Assembly: GCF_037120705.1 (NCBI RefSeq)
Contig: NZ_JAWLJU010000002.1
Span: 1,550,001 to 1,614,000 of the forward strand
Direction of reading: 5' to 3'
Length of the DNA: 64,000 nucleotides
Source: Pseudoalteromonas sp. UG3-2
Lineage (GTDB): Bacteria > Pseudomonadota > Gammaproteobacteria > Enterobacterales > Alteromonadaceae
A program made the translations under genes and the position numbers. The notes beneath the pieces were generated by a model that was not told the DNA's origin, did no database searches, and saw nothing but the letters and a program-made list of their open reading frames with translations. Shown here piece after piece: positions 10,421-20,354 of this stretch (the stretch's first letter is position 1; each line of letters opens with the position of its first letter).

Positions 10421-11024
10421 CAGCTTGTTTTATATACATAAAGCGGTCGTGCAAACGATGTTCGCCGCCTTGCCAGAATTCAATTTTACTGGGCTCAACA
10501 CAATATCCACCCCAGAAATCAGGTAACGGAATTTCACCTTTGGCAAACTTGTCTTTCATGCCACTGAAGGTTTGCAGCAGAGCTTGGCGCGAAGACACCG
10601 GGCGAGACTGCTGCGATGCCCAAGCGGCTAGTTGGCTTTCTTTTGGTCGCGATAAAAAGTACTTTGCTACACGAGCGGTAGGTAATGGCTTGGCTTCACC
10701 ATAGACGATCACTTGCCGCTCCATGTCATGCCAAGGAAAGTGTAAGCATATTTTATTGTTGTGCTTCAGCTCTTGTGCCTTGCGGGAGCCAGTATTGGTA
10801 AAAAACACAAACCCTTGCTCATCGACGTTTTTCAGCAGCACAATGCGCTGCGAAGGTTGACCATGCTCGTCAACCGTGGCCACTACCATAGCCGTGGGAT
10901 CGGCAAATTTCGCATCAATTGCCTGCTGCAACCACAGCTCAAACTGCGCAATCGGGGAGCTCTTAAGCATTTCACGACGCAGACCATCTTTAGTGTACTC
11001 ACGACGAATGTCTTCAAGTTTCAT
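10386..11024 (-). CDS. pdxH: Pyridoxine/pyridoxamine 5'-phosphate oxidase
   Basis: FMN enzyme that oxidises PNP and PMP to pyridoxal phosphate. 212 aa from the ATG at 11024, chosen because AAGGA lies just upstream and [15 protein letters not shown] is the normal family N terminus; the longer frame would run through the argS terminator. Recognisable segments are '[14 protein letters not shown]', '[14 protein letters not shown]', '[11 protein letters not shown]' and the C-terminal '[13 protein letters not shown]' with the substrate/FMN-binding Arg-X-His-Asp-Arg. It is followed by the overlapping tatD-like gene. Confidence 0.95.
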   Translation of the reverse strand: MKLEDIRREYTKDGLRREMLKSSPIAQFELWLQQAIDAKFADPTAMVVATVDEHGQPSQRIVLLKNVDEQGFVFFTNTGSRKAQELKHNNKICLHFPWHDMERQVIVYGEAKPLPTARVAKYFLSRPKESQLAAWASQQSRPVSSRQALLQTFSGMKDKFAKGEIPLPDFWGGYCVEPSKIEFWQGGEHRLHDRFMYIKQADGSWQIERLNP

Positions 11025-11041
11025 TACCCTATCCTTAATAA

Positions 11042-11064
11042 AAAAGCCGCTAACAGCGGCTTTT
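11042..11064 (-). terminator. Rho-independent terminator after argS
   Basis: AGCCGCT-aac-AGCGGCT stem flanked by an A run on one side and a T run on the other. It lies between argS (stop at 11095) and the pdxH ATG. It ends the argS transcript, and pdxH therefore needs its own promoter or read-through. Confidence 0.85.
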
Positions 11065-11094
11065 ATTGTACTTAAGAGTTGCAAACAAAGTAAG

Positions 11095-12837
11095 CTACAT
11101 TTGCTCCATCACTTCAATACCCAGCAGGTCTAGGCCGGTTTTCAGTGTATTTGCAACCAGGTTACATAGCATCAGGCGGCTTTCGCGCACCTCTGCTGCA
11201 ACGTCTTGTTTCAATATTGGACACGCTTCATAGAAAGTCATATACAAGCTCGCCAGCTCGTATAAGTAACCACACAATACGTGTGGTGTGGCTTCATTGA
11301 TCATCAGATCAAGTACTTCCTCAAACTGCAGTAGTTTGATGGCCAAGGCTTTCTCTTGTGCTTCTTTAATGGCGATCTGGCCACTTAGAGCATCGCCATC
11401 CACACCCGCTTTACGGAAGATACTGCGAACTCGAGTATAAGCATATTGTAAGTAAGGAGCCGTCGCCCCTTCAAAGCTCAACATGCTATCCCAGTTAAAG
11501 ATATAGTCGCTGGTTCTGTGTTTTGACAAGTCGGCGTATTTAACCGCGCCAATACCCACTTTGCGGGCAATTTCTTGACGTGCTTCTTCACTTAACTCAG
11601 CCATTCTGTCAGCGAGCTTATCAGCGGCACGGCTGACCGCTTCGTCGAGCAGATCTGAAAGCTTAACGGTACCGCCGGTACGGGTTTTAAATGGCTTGCC
11701 ATCACTGCCCATCATAGTGCCAAACAGGCTCGGCTCATAGCTGGTTTTGTCTTGCAGTAGTCCGGCTTTACGCGCGGTGATCTCAACTTGGTTAAAGTGT
11801 AAGCCTTGGCGCGCATCAACAAAAATAAGAATACGGTCAACATCTAACTGGTTAGAGCGATAATCACATGCCGCTAAATCTGTGGTTGAATATAAGAAGC
11901 CGCCCCCTGATTTTTGCACGATGAATACCGATGGCTCGCCGTCTTTATTGGCCAGCTCATCTAAAAACACCACTTGTGCGCCCTGATCTTCTACTGCAAT
12001 TTGCTTGTCTTTAAGTAGCTCAATAACTCCAGCCAAACGGTCGTTGTAGGCACTTTCCGCCATGATATCGTCACGAGTCAGTGTCACATTGAGCTTTTCA
12101 TACACTTCTTCAGAGTGCTTCACTGACGTGTCGATAAACATTTGCCATAGCTTTTTGCAGTGCTCGTCGCCACCTTGTAGTTTCACCACGTAGTCACGAG
12201 CTTTGTCTGCAAAGCCGTCTTCGTCGTCAAAGCGCTTCTTGGCATCGCGATAGAAGCTTTCAAGATCTGCCAACGCCACGTTTTCAAGGTCAACGCCTTG
12301 ATTTAGCAAGTCTTCTAAGTGCGCAATCAACATACCAAACTGCGTCCCCCAGTCACCCATGTGGTTCTGACGGATCACGGTATCACCACGAAACTCTAGC
12401 GCACGAACCACAGCATCACCAATGATGGTAGAACGCAAATGCCCTACGTGCATTTCTTTCGCTAGGTTAGGCGATGAGTAATCAACCACAACCTTATTGG
12501 GGTTAGCGTGCTCAGCTACGCCGAGTTTGCTATCGCCATTAGCCGTTTCCAGGCTCGCCGCTAAAAACGCTGGTTTTAAATGGATATTAATAAAACCTGG
12601 GCCGGCGATCTCGGTTTTTTCAGCCAGATCGGACACTTCCAGATTATCAATAATTTTTTGTGCCAACTCTCTAGGGTTGGTTTTTAGCGCTTTGGCAGCG
12701 CCCATTGCGCCGTTTATTTGGTAATCGCCAAACTGTGGGCGAGTACTTTGTGTTACCGCAGGGTTAGTGCCTTCAGGGATCCCAGCAGCTTGCATCGCTG
12801 CATTGGCTCTTTCAATTAGAATGCTCTTAATGTTCAT
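11095..12837 (-). CDS. argS: Arginyl-tRNA synthetase
   Basis: Class I aminoacyl-tRNA synthetase charging tRNA-Arg. 580 aa, normal length. The N-terminal additional domain is followed by the HIGH-type motif HVGH in [15 protein letters not shown] (about residue 130), the Rossmann core, and a C-terminal DALR anticodon-binding domain from about residue 460. The KMSKS loop is degenerate (around [17 protein letters not shown]), as is usual for ArgS. The gap to prfC is only 24 bp, so the two may share a transcript. Confidence 0.97.
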   Translation of the reverse strand: MNIKSILIERANAAMQAAGIPEGTNPAVTQSTRPQFGDYQINGAMGAAKALKTNPRELAQKIIDNLEVSDLAEKTEIAGPGFINIHLKPAFLAASLETANGDSKLGVAEHANPNKVVVDYSSPNLAKEMHVGHLRSTIIGDAVVRALEFRGDTVIRQNHMGDWGTQFGMLIAHLEDLLNQGVDLENVALADLESFYRDAKKRFDDEDGFADKARDYVVKLQGGDEHCKKLWQMFIDTSVKHSEEVYEKLNVTLTRDDIMAESAYNDRLAGVIELLKDKQIAVEDQGAQVVFLDELANKDGEPSVFIVQKSGGGFLYSTTDLAACDYRSNQLDVDRILIFVDARQGLHFNQVEITARKAGLLQDKTSYEPSLFGTMMGSDGKPFKTRTGGTVKLSDLLDEAVSRAADKLADRMAELSEEARQEIARKVGIGAVKYADLSKHRTSDYIFNWDSMLSFEGATAPYLQYAYTRVRSIFRKAGVDGDALSGQIAIKEAQEKALAIKLLQFEEVLDLMINEATPHVLCGYLYELASLYMTFYEACPILKQDVAAEVRESRLMLCNLVANTLKTGLDLLGIEVMEQM

Positions 12838-12861
12838 GACTTTTCCTATAATACGCAGCGA

Positions 12862-14451
12862 TTAGTGTTCACGAGTATGGCTAAACTTCACTTCTGGATA
12901 ACGCTCCATCGATAAGTTTAAGTTCACTCGACTAGGGGCGATGTAGGTTAAGTTATCGCCACCGTCCAGTGCCAAGTTTTGCTCACACTTACGGCGGAAC
13001 TCGGCCATTTTCTTATCATCGTCACAGCTGACCCAGCGCGCGGTTTGAACTGTTACACTCTCGTAGATGGCATCGACGTTGTACTCGGCTTTTAACCTTG
13101 CAACCACCACGTCAAACTGCAGCACCCCGACCGCCCCTACGATCAAGTCGTTATTGGCCAGCGGTCTAAATACCTGTACCGCGCCCTCTTCAGAAAGCTG
13201 TACCAGCCCTTTTAGCAGTTGCTTTTGTTTTAGAGGATCTTTTAAGCGAATACGACGGAATAATTCCGGTGCAAAGTTTGGAATACCGCTGAACTTTAGC
13301 GTTTCCCCTTGGGTAAAGGTATCACCAATTTGAATGGTACCGTGGTTATGTAAACCGATAATATCACCGGCAAAGGCTTCTTGGGCTCGCTCGCGATCTC
13401 CCGCCATAAACGTTACCGCATCGGCAATACTCACTTGCTTGCCAATTCGCACATGGTTCATTTTCATGCCTTGGCTGTACTTACCAGATACGATACGCAT
13501 GAAGGCAATGCGGTCACGGTGTTTAGGATCCATGTTAGCTTGGATTTTAAACACAAAGCCGCTGAATTTTTCTTCATCGGCTTTCACTTCACGCTCGTCG
13601 GTTTGACGCGGTAATGGCGTCGGCGCCCACTCAGTCAAGCCATCTAGCATGTGGTCAACACCAAAGTTACCTAATGCAGTACCAAAAAACACCGGTGTTA
13701 ACTCGCCTGATAAAAACAGCTCTTGATCAAACTCATGGGAAGCGCCAATCACCAGCTCAAGCTCTTCACGCAGTTGCTCTGCTAGGCTGTCACCAATGGC
13801 CGCATCCAGTTCGCTGTTATCTAAGCCTTTGATCACACGTTTTTCTTGAATGGTATGACCTTGACCGCTTTGATACAAAATAGTCTCATCGCGGTGGATG
13901 TGATAGACCCCTTTAAACTCTTTACCGCAACCGATGGGCCACGTCACCGGAGCACACATGATGTTTAACTCGGTTTCTACTTCATCAAGCAGTTCCATGG
14001 GATCGCGAATATCGCGGTCGAGTTTGTTCATGAAGGTAACAATTGGCGTATCACGTAAACGTGTGACTTCCATTAGCTTACGGGTTCTGTCCTCAACACC
14101 TTTAGCTGCGTCAATAACCATCAAACACGAGTCAACGGCAGTCAAAGTACGGTAGGTATCTTCCGAGAAGTCTTCGTGCCCTGGCGTGTCTAAGAGATTG
14201 ACCAAGGCATCATTGTAAGGGAACTGCATCACTGAGGTGGTGACCGAGATGCCCCGCTCTTTTTCCATTTCCATCCAGTCAGACTTAGCATGCTGGTTAG
14301 AGCCGCGACCTTTTACTGTACCGGCTTTTTGCAGCGCCTTTCCGAATAACAGCACTTTTTCGGTAATCGTGGTTTTACCCGCATCCGGGTGTGAAATAAT
14401 CGCAAAAGTGCGTCTGCGCGACACTTCCTGCGGAATACTCGTATTTGACAT
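12862..14451 (-). CDS. prfC: Peptide chain release factor 3
   Basis: GTPase that recycles RF1/RF2 from the ribosome after termination. Start placed at the ATG at 14451, giving 529 aa, the exact length of E. coli RF3; the upstream 20 codons of the open frame look non-native. GTPase motifs are visible: [10 protein letters not shown] (P loop), DTPGHEDFS (G3), FMNKLDRD (G4), followed by EF-Tu domain 2-like and C-terminal RF3 domains. It lies directly upstream of argS. The ribosome-binding site is weak. Confidence 0.95.
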   Translation of the reverse strand: MSNTSIPQEVSRRRTFAIISHPDAGKTTITEKVLLFGKALQKAGTVKGRGSNQHAKSDWMEMEKERGISVTTSVMQFPYNDALVNLLDTPGHEDFSEDTYRTLTAVDSCLMVIDAAKGVEDRTRKLMEVTRLRDTPIVTFMNKLDRDIRDPMELLDEVETELNIMCAPVTWPIGCGKEFKGVYHIHRDETILYQSGQGHTIQEKRVIKGLDNSELDAAIGDSLAEQLREELELVIGASHEFDQELFLSGELTPVFFGTALGNFGVDHMLDGLTEWAPTPLPRQTDEREVKADEEKFSGFVFKIQANMDPKHRDRIAFMRIVSGKYSQGMKMNHVRIGKQVSIADAVTFMAGDRERAQEAFAGDIIGLHNHGTIQIGDTFTQGETLKFSGIPNFAPELFRRIRLKDPLKQKQLLKGLVQLSEEGAVQVFRPLANNDLIVGAVGVLQFDVVVARLKAEYNVDAIYESVTVQTARWVSCDDDKKMAEFRRKCEQNLALDGGDNLTYIAPSRVNLNLSMERYPEVKFSHTREH

Positions 14452-14720
14452 TGAAATTCTACTTATGGCATTGGCAACCGCACATGACTCGGCCGCACTA
14501 AATTCGAACAAAGATTGCTATATTCTCTCCGATCTTGGCCTTTTTAACAACTTGATGTCGGGATTTTTCGCCCTCTACAGCGGATAATCTCGGTTGTGCA
14601 ACGCCAAGGCCAGTAAAAGCCTCAATATGAGGATTCACAAAGGGGTTACAGTAGCGCAAGTCTTAGGTGGGTAAGGTGGATGTAGCTGGTGCGCACGACA
14701 GCACGCACAAACAAGGTAGA

Positions 14721-15422
14721 TTACTCTGGCTTGAGTGCCACTTTTCTGTCGTTGTAATAGGCGATTAAATCATCGACCATTTGCTGGCAATAGGCGCGTA
14801 TTCCAGACACCAACATGTGCTTCTCACCATAACCAACTTTTTTGCCATTGCTGATTAAGTCAAACTTGAGATTAATTTTGCCGCGCTTACCGTCGTAACT
14901 AAATTCTGGTTTAGCTGCTTGTAAGCTCACTTCTGAGACCCGAATATCATCCATTTCAATGGCCATTGACTCATAAATTACCATTGGCCTTGCCGGGTTT
15001 ATCATCACCTCTTGCTCGCCCATCAGTGGAATAATTACATGAGGAAACGCGGTGCCAGAGAATTCCACGTAATTTTTCGTTAGGCTGTCAATTAAGGTTG
15101 GACATTGACTAGTTTCGCCAGAGCGGCTAACCGAAAGCATCACTTTATCGTCGGCTTTAATATCAAACTTATCGCCACCTTCCGGCAAAGTGAGCTCGGT
15201 GGTTTCATCGACCATACCGACAAAACTAAATTCCATGCTTTCACTAATGCCATAGTGTTTTAGCACTAAGGCAAACAGCAAATCACCAGGTACGCAGAAC
15301 TTTTTGGCATCAACATCGTGCAGAGGATTAAAGTCATCCGCCATGCGCTTAGCAAACAAACTGCCCTGCTCTCGGGTGATGGTAATTTTATTGCCTTGCT
15401 GCTGGTAATACGGCTCTAACAT
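14721..15422 (-). CDS. DUF3581 family protein
   Basis: 233-aa soluble protein recognised as DUF3581, a conserved gammaproteobacterial family without an established function. The N-terminal half (ITREQGSLFAKRMADDFNPLHD...KKFCVPGDLLFAL) resembles a hot-dog dehydratase/thioesterase fold: the DFNPLH...GDL pattern is reminiscent of MaoC-like proteins. That is an inference, and no catalytic claim is made. Its own 75-bp upstream gap separates it from the cytochrome gene. Confidence 0.75.
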   Translation of the reverse strand: MLEPYYQQQGNKITITREQGSLFAKRMADDFNPLHDVDAKKFCVPGDLLFALVLKHYGISESMEFSFVGMVDETTELTLPEGGDKFDIKADDKVMLSVSRSGETSQCPTLIDSLTKNYVEFSGTAFPHVIIPLMGEQEVMINPARPMVIYESMAIEMDDIRVSEVSLQAAKPEFSYDGKRGKINLKFDLISNGKKVGYGEKHMLVSGIRAYCQQMVDDLIAYYNDRKVALKPE

Positions 15423-15496
15423 GATTAATTTTCTCTAATTTTTACGACAAAACGGCAACATACTAACAGAAAAACGCGCACGAGAGGTCATATCTG

Positions 15497-16135
15497 TTAC
15501 AGCAAGTAGCTGAGAGGCTCTGCGCCCCAAGTGAACAATAACAGCGCCGACAACAACACAAAAATACCATAGGCAATCAGACCAGAGCGCATTTTAGGTT
15601 GGCTTGATAGCTCGGCTTGTTTACCACTGAGTAGCGTTTTCACCAGATTTTGGCCCTTTAAGCGATAAAGCACGATGGCGGCAATATGCACCACAATCGC
15701 GGCGATGATGAATTCAATATTGGTATGATGAACATCGCCTGCCAATTGGGCTAAATCATAAGAGATGTATTGCACCAAGGGCCCTTCCACTAAGATGTCG
15801 TCGGTGGTCATTAACCCCGAAATCAGTTGCACCAAAATCAGTGCAAAGAACAGCAACACCATTAGACTTCCAGCGGGATTGTGACCAACATGAGGTTGTT
15901 TTGATTTTAGTGCCGCAACAATGGCTTTTGGTGAATGAAATAACGCACTCAACTTGGCAGTTTGGCTACCGATAACCCCCCAAATAAGTCGCGTGATCAT
16001 TAAGGCCAATAACAAATACGCAATCACAAAATGCCATTCCATCATGCCTTCTTCACCGGTGATATACAAAGCCACCAACGCCGCCACCAGCAGCCAATGA
16101 AAACCACGAATAAAGCCATCCCATACTTTCGTCAT
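15497..16135 (-). CDS. Cytochrome b561-like membrane protein
   Basis: 212 aa with about five hydrophobic segments, beginning VWDGFIRGFHWLLVAALVALYITGEEG. His residues at about 14, 34 and in the VHHTNIEF / VVHIAAIVLYRLKG region are the expected haem b ligands. This fits the cytochrome b/b6-type (B561, Ni-hydrogenase-like) family of quinone-linked inner-membrane electron carriers. The start has a strong AAGGGG. It is divergent from the glutathione peroxidase gene, with a shared palindrome between them. The partner redox protein is not in the window. Confidence 0.85.
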   Translation of the reverse strand: MTKVWDGFIRGFHWLLVAALVALYITGEEGMMEWHFVIAYLLLALMITRLIWGVIGSQTAKLSALFHSPKAIVAALKSKQPHVGHNPAGSLMVLLFFALILVQLISGLMTTDDILVEGPLVQYISYDLAQLAGDVHHTNIEFIIAAIVVHIAAIVLYRLKGQNLVKTLLSGKQAELSSQPKMRSGLIAYGIFVLLSALLLFTWGAEPLSYLL

Positions 16136-16266
16136 TTTAGTACCCCTTTAGAAAAACTGCGCTAATGATGACAGGTTCTAAATCCAAGTACAAAAGTCTC
16201 AAGATAAAATGTTTACTAAGATGATCTTCAGCAAAGTAATTGCACAAATTTCGTTCTTCATTATAA

Positions 16267-16284
16267 TAAATCGCACACGATTTA
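16267..16284. promoter_or_regulatory. Perfect palindrome, candidate OhrR operator
   Basis: TAAATCGCACACGATTTA: 7-bp perfect arms around a 4-base centre, 15 bases upstream of the gpx ATG and near the divergent cytochrome gene. Its position ahead of an operon encoding a MarR/OhrR regulator makes it the obvious candidate for autoregulation; no binding data exist. Confidence 0.55.
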
Positions 16285-16298
16285 ATTGCGAGAGATTT

Positions 16299-16781
16299 AT
16301 GTCATCCATTTATCAATTTGAAGCCACCACATTACAAGGGCAAGCTTACGATTTCAGTAACCTACAAGGCAAAGTAGTGTTGATTGTTAATACCGCCAGT
16401 GAGTGTGGTTTAACGCCCCAATATGAAGGCCTGCAACAACTCCACGAGCAATATAGCGAGCAAGGGCTAGTGATCATTGGCTTTCCATGTAACCAGTTCG
16501 GCCAACAGGAACCCGGGGATGCTAAGCAAATCGAACAAGGGTGTTTGGTTAACTATGGCGTTGACTTTCAAATGATGGCCAAGGTCGACGTTAATGGCGA
16601 GCACGCACACCCTATTTATAACTACCTCAAGTCGGCGTTGCCGGGGTTATTTGGCAATAAAATAAAATGGAATTTCACCAAGTTTTTAATCGGTAAAGAC
16701 GGTAAGGCATTAGAGCGTTATGCCCCCATTACTAAACCTGAAAAAATAGCCAAAGACATCGAGCAAGCATTGCAGGCTTAA
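16299..16781 (+). CDS. Glutathione peroxidase (cysteine type)
   Basis: 160-aa thiol peroxidase reducing hydrogen or organic peroxides. Catalytic tetrad residues are visible: Cys36 in NTASECGLTPQYEGL (Cys rather than selenocysteine), the Gln in GFPCNQFGQQEPG, and Trp-Asn in WNFTKFLI. Start set at the ATG preceded by GAGAG; the longer frame adds 30 residues unlike the family. It overlaps functionally with ohrR, which starts 5 bp after its stop, so the two form an operon behind the palindrome at 16267. Confidence 0.93.
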   Translation: MSSIYQFEATTLQGQAYDFSNLQGKVVLIVNTASECGLTPQYEGLQQLHEQYSEQGLVIIGFPCNQFGQQEPGDAKQIEQGCLVNYGVDFQMMAKVDVNGEHAHPIYNYLKSALPGLFGNKIKWNFTKFLIGKDGKALERYAPITKPEKIAKDIEQALQA

Positions 16782-16785
16782 AGCA

Positions 16786-17226
16786 ATGAGCGACAAATAC
16801 CCGCAACTGCGTTTAGAAAACCAATTATGTTTTCGCTTATATGCCGCTTCACGGCAGGTCACTCGGCTTTATCAGCCATTACTGAAAAAGCTCGACCTGA
16901 CCTACCCGCAATACATAGTGTTGCTTATATTGTGGGAGCAAGATGGCTTGTTGGTCAAAGAAATAGGCGCCCGCGCTGAGCTCAGCAGCAACACCTTAAC
17001 CCCCTTGCTGAAACGCCTTGCAGAGCGAGACATAGTCACTCGTTCGCGCAATAGTGAAGATGAGCGACAAACCTTTATCCACTTAACCGATAAAGGCAAA
17101 GCATTAGAGCAAGAATGTGCTTGTATACCTGCGGCGATGTTAAACCAAGCAGGAATGAGCATGGCACAAATTGCAGCCCTTAAAGACACCCTCGATGCGT
17201 TTTTAGCGCTACAAAAAAGCCGCTAA
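16786..17226 (+). CDS. ohrR: MarR-family organic peroxide regulator, OhrR-like
   Basis: 146-aa winged-helix repressor. The N terminus contains the conserved peroxide-sensing Cys15 in LENQLCFRLYAASR, followed by YPQYIVLLILWE, the recognition helix LSSNTLTPLLKRLAERDIV and the wing RSEDERQTFIHLT-like segment, all typical of OhrR. It is encoded 4 bases after a glutathione peroxidase rather than the more usual ohr gene, so the target is probably that gene and itself. A bidirectional terminator follows. Confidence 0.9.
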   Translation: MSDKYPQLRLENQLCFRLYAASRQVTRLYQPLLKKLDLTYPQYIVLLILWEQDGLLVKEIGARAELSSNTLTPLLKRLAERDIVTRSRNSEDERQTFIHLTDKGKALEQECACIPAAMLNQAGMSMAQIAALKDTLDAFLALQKSR

Positions 17227-17242
17227 TTATATAGCGGCTTTT
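17215..17242. terminator. Bidirectional terminator between ohrR and gltX
   Basis: AAAAGCCGCTA and TAGCGGCTTTT arms around a 6-base loop, with A runs on the left and T runs on the right. It serves convergent ohrR (plus) and gltX (minus). Confidence 0.85.
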
Positions 17243-17259
17243 CCTTAATGGGGCTGTGG

Positions 17260-18747
17260 CTAGGCTATCGACGGATACTCGCGGTAGGCCTTTTCTAGCT
17301 TTTTGGCTTGCTTTTTCGACACGCCAATGTGGTTGAGCGCTGCACGTAAACGAGCACGAGACAGATCCGAACCTAACACCTCCATGGCATCAACCACTGA
17401 GGTCGAAGACGTTTTACCGGTGATGGCAACAAAGATCGGCTCTAAGAAGTCTTTAATTTTCAACTCATGGTGAGTAGCCACGGTTTTGGCGATGGCAAAA
17501 ATCTCCGACTTATTCCAGCTGCGCAGCTTATCTAGCTCCCAAATAAAGAACTGTAGCGCTTGACGCACCACTTCCTCGTCAGCTTTACCAGCAGTCAATA
17601 AAGCGGGGTCGTATTCTGGCATGCCCGCAACAAAGTGACCTGCCAGATCCACTAAATCCGATAAGGTGTTAATCCGCGCTTTGGCTTCAGGTAGCACGCG
17701 TGCCAAAGTTGTGGCATTAAATTTCCAATCCACAAAACGCTGGATCAGCTCTTCGTCTGATAAGTTTTCGCGGATCCATAAGCCGTTTAGCCAGTTTAGT
17801 TTTTCGATATCAAAAATTGGTCCGCCTAACGACACGCGCTTCATATCAAAGTGCTCGATCATTTCGCCTAGAGTGAACTTCTCACGCTCATCTGGCATTG
17901 ACCAACCCATGCGACCTAGGTAGTTCAACAGCGCTTCCGGTAAAAAGCCCATTTCTTTGTAATAATTAATAGAAGTTGGGTTCTTACGCTTGGATAATTT
18001 CGACTTATCAGGGTTACGCAACAGTGGTAAGTGACCTAAAACCGGTGCCTGCCAGCCAAAGTCTTCATACAGCTTTAATAGCTTAGGCGCAGAGTTAATC
18101 CACTCTTCACCACGGAAGATGTGGCTGATCTGCATGTGGTGATCGTCAACCACGTTAGCCAAGAAATAGGTCGGGTAACCGTCGGCTTTCAGCAGCACCT
18201 GCATGTCGACGTTTTCCCATGGAATTTCGATTTCGCCACGCAAATAGTCGTTAAATTTAAAGGTGCCTTCAGCTGGGATTTTCATACGGATAACGTAAGG
18301 TTTACCCGCTTCTAGGTTTGCCTTTATTTCTTCTTCAGAGAGCTTTAGACCACGGCCGTCGTATTTTGGACGTAACCCTTGTGCCATTTGCTCTTCACGC
18401 ATTTGCTCGAGCTCTTCGGCGGTAGCGAAACAGTAAAACGCTTTACCCTCTGCAACCAATTGATGGGCATATTTTTTATATAACTCAGAACGCTCAGACT
18501 GACGGTACGGGCCGAACTCACCGCCGACATCTGGGCCATGATCCCAATCCAGCCCTAACCAGCGTAGGCTGTCCATAATGGCTTGTTCAGACTCTGGAGT
18601 ACTGCGAACTTGGTCGGTGTCTTCAATACGAAGTACAAACTCGCCATCTTGCTGCTTAGCAAAACAGTAGTTAAACAGGGCAATGTAGGCAGTGCCTAAA
18701 TGCGGGTCACCCGTTGGTGAGGGCGCAACACGAGTACGGATTGTCAT
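17260..18747 (-). CDS. gltX: Glutamyl-tRNA synthetase
   Basis: Class I synthetase. The HIGH-type motif is in [15 protein letters not shown] at the N terminus, and the KMSKS-type loop is KLSKRKNP about residue 255; then a helical anticodon-binding domain to residue 495. The sequence style ([13 protein letters not shown]) is the shorter, zinc-less gammaproteobacterial type. ATG at 18747 is preferred over the upstream TTG. Monocistronic, ended by the shared terminator. Confidence 0.95.
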   Translation of the reverse strand: MTIRTRVAPSPTGDPHLGTAYIALFNYCFAKQQDGEFVLRIEDTDQVRSTPESEQAIMDSLRWLGLDWDHGPDVGGEFGPYRQSERSELYKKYAHQLVAEGKAFYCFATAEELEQMREEQMAQGLRPKYDGRGLKLSEEEIKANLEAGKPYVIRMKIPAEGTFKFNDYLRGEIEIPWENVDMQVLLKADGYPTYFLANVVDDHHMQISHIFRGEEWINSAPKLLKLYEDFGWQAPVLGHLPLLRNPDKSKLSKRKNPTSINYYKEMGFLPEALLNYLGRMGWSMPDEREKFTLGEMIEHFDMKRVSLGGPIFDIEKLNWLNGLWIRENLSDEELIQRFVDWKFNATTLARVLPEAKARINTLSDLVDLAGHFVAGMPEYDPALLTAGKADEEVVRQALQFFIWELDKLRSWNKSEIFAIAKTVATHHELKIKDFLEPIFVAITGKTSSTSVVDAMEVLGSDLSRARLRAALNHIGVSKKQAKKLEKAYREYPSIA

Positions 18748-18833
18748 CAAAATTCTCTTAAAAAATAGATTAATCGGTTATTGGCGCTATGCTAGCACAG
18801 CGCCCAATTTGGGCAAAGGTAGTGAACTAGCTG

Positions 18834-19199
18834 TTAAGCCGCTTTTTCCAGTTTTTCTAAATAAGTAACGATATCGCTGGATTCATACAACCAAGTGACC
18901 TCACCTTGCTCTTCTATACGCAAACAAGGTACTTTCACTTTGCCACCTTGCTCCAGTAATTCTTGGCGGTGAGTGGGGTTTTCTTTGGCATCGCGGGTTT
19001 CCAGCTTTAAGCCTTCACGTTTAGCCGCACGTCTGACCTTAACGCAAAATGGGCAAGCCTTAAATTGGTACAACTTTAGCTTTGCCGTCATGGCGTCGAG
19101 CTTTTGTTGCTGCTCCGCAGAGCGCTTTTTGCTACGGGGTGTAAAAATAAAATCGAACAGTAAAATTAATCGCCCTAGCAGCCATCTAACAAACTTCAT
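18834..19199 (-). CDS. Membrane-tethered glutaredoxin / GST N-terminal domain protein
   Basis: 121 aa from the ATG at 19199, which has GGAGG just upstream. A hydrophobic N-terminal helix (about residues 3-18) is followed by a basic linker and a thioredoxin-fold domain with the redox motif CPFCVKVRR and the cis-Pro region KVPCLRIEE, ending YESSDIVTYLEKL, the typical GST-N/glutaredoxin C terminus. Likely a glutathione-dependent disulfide oxidoreductase held at the inner membrane. Substrate unknown. Confidence 0.85.
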   Translation of the reverse strand: MKFVRWLLGRLILLFDFIFTPRSKKRSAEQQQKLDAMTAKLKLYQFKACPFCVKVRRAAKREGLKLETRDAKENPTHRQELLEQGGKVKVPCLRIEEQGEVTWLYESSDIVTYLEKLEKAA

Positions 19200-19289
19200 G
19201 CATACCTCCAACAAATATAAACCACAGCCACAAAATTAAGGCGAAAGTTTATCACATTCAACACAAATGATGGAAATATCAGAGGGGCC

Positions 19290-20255
19290 TTAAAACAGCT
19301 CAATATCACTTAATGGCTGGCTTTGCGGCAGCACTTCTAGGTCTTGGTAGTTTGTTACTTGGTTGCGACCCTGCTCTTTGCTGTGATAAAGCGCTAAATC
19401 ACTTTTGTGAACTTGCTCAGACACCTGCAAGGTATCTTCAATTTCACTGAACCCAATACTCACGGTCACTTTGCCCACTTGCGCAAAGCGATAATCCGCA
19501 ATCGCTTGCCTAAGGCGTTCCAGCGCTGCTCGCGCCGCTTTACTGTTATGGCTTTGAAACAACACGGCAAATTCCTCTCCGCCATAACGAAAGACATAAT
19601 CTTCAGCACGAAAGTTCTCTTTTAGCAGCCTCGCCACCAATAAAATCACTTCATCACCAATCACATGACCAAAGTTGTCATTTACTTGCTTAAAATGATC
19701 AATGTCCACTAAAGCCAACAGCCAGTGTCTATCCTCAGGCTCTTCACGGCACACCACGAAGCCATCGCCATTGATTATTTCCATGACTTTTTCATCAAAT
19801 GTTTGGCGGTTAAGGAGCTCGGATAAAGGGTCAATACGGGCAAAATACAAGGTGGCCATTTGGTGGGCAAAGACATGGAGCAAGTGCTTGCAAAGGGTGG
19901 CTTGCGAAACATTCAGCTGCCCTTCTAGGTATAAAAAACCAATTCGCTGACCCTGAAAGTGGAGCGGCACGACACTGTTCCCCCCAGAGAGGAAAAGATC
20001 TTTTTCCTCATATTGTTTCGGTATTTGTGTGATGGCAGTGCTTGCTAGGTGGAGTAATTGCGCATCCGCTTCACTTTGAAAAATCACCTTGGGTGTCTCG
20101 CGAGCCGATAAGCTGCGACTAAAAAAGAATACGTAGCGACATGTGAACAACTCGGCAACCACATATTCTAGGGCACGAAACAGTAACAGCTCGCTTTTTT
20201 GCGACAGCAACTCTAGGGTTAATTCATGACCACATGTCGAATAACGATTTGCCAC
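19290..20255 (-). CDS. Diguanylate cyclase (GGDEF protein)
   Basis: c-di-GMP synthase: the C-terminal half carries the active-site motif RYGGEEFAVLF preceded, five residues before, by RAED, a fit to the RxxD allosteric inhibition site. The N-terminal 150 residues look like a GAF-type sensor and have no membrane segment. I choose the GTG at 20255 as start: it has an AGAGGAGGGG ribosome-binding site, whereas the longer frame would begin inside the U-run of the proB terminator. Ligand of the sensor domain unknown. Confidence 0.88.
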   Translation of the reverse strand: MANRYSTCGHELTLELLSQKSELLLFRALEYVVAELFTCRYVFFFSRSLSARETPKVIFQSEADAQLLHLASTAITQIPKQYEEKDLFLSGGNSVVPLHFQGQRIGFLYLEGQLNVSQATLCKHLLHVFAHQMATLYFARIDPLSELLNRQTFDEKVMEIINGDGFVVCREEPEDRHWLLALVDIDHFKQVNDNFGHVIGDEVILLVARLLKENFRAEDYVFRYGGEEFAVLFQSHNSKAARAALERLRQAIADYRFAQVGKVTVSIGFSEIEDTLQVSEQVHKSDLALYHSKEQGRNQVTNYQDLEVLPQSQPLSDIELF

Positions 20256-20302
20256 AGCCCCTCCTCTGGTTGATGATAGATTGAGTAAGTGTAGAACATC
20301 TA

Positions 20303-20354
20303 ACAAAAAAAACAGCTTAGTGCGGCCTGAGGGAAAAATTAAGCCGTGCTGTTT
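20303..20354 (-). terminator. Probable proB terminator overlapping its stop codon
   Basis: AAACAGC...GCTGTTT outer stem with an inner GC-rich pairing (GCGGC/GCCGT), followed on the minus strand by eight consecutive T residues. The descending arm includes the last codons of proB. It separates proB from the downstream GGDEF gene. Confidence 0.55.
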
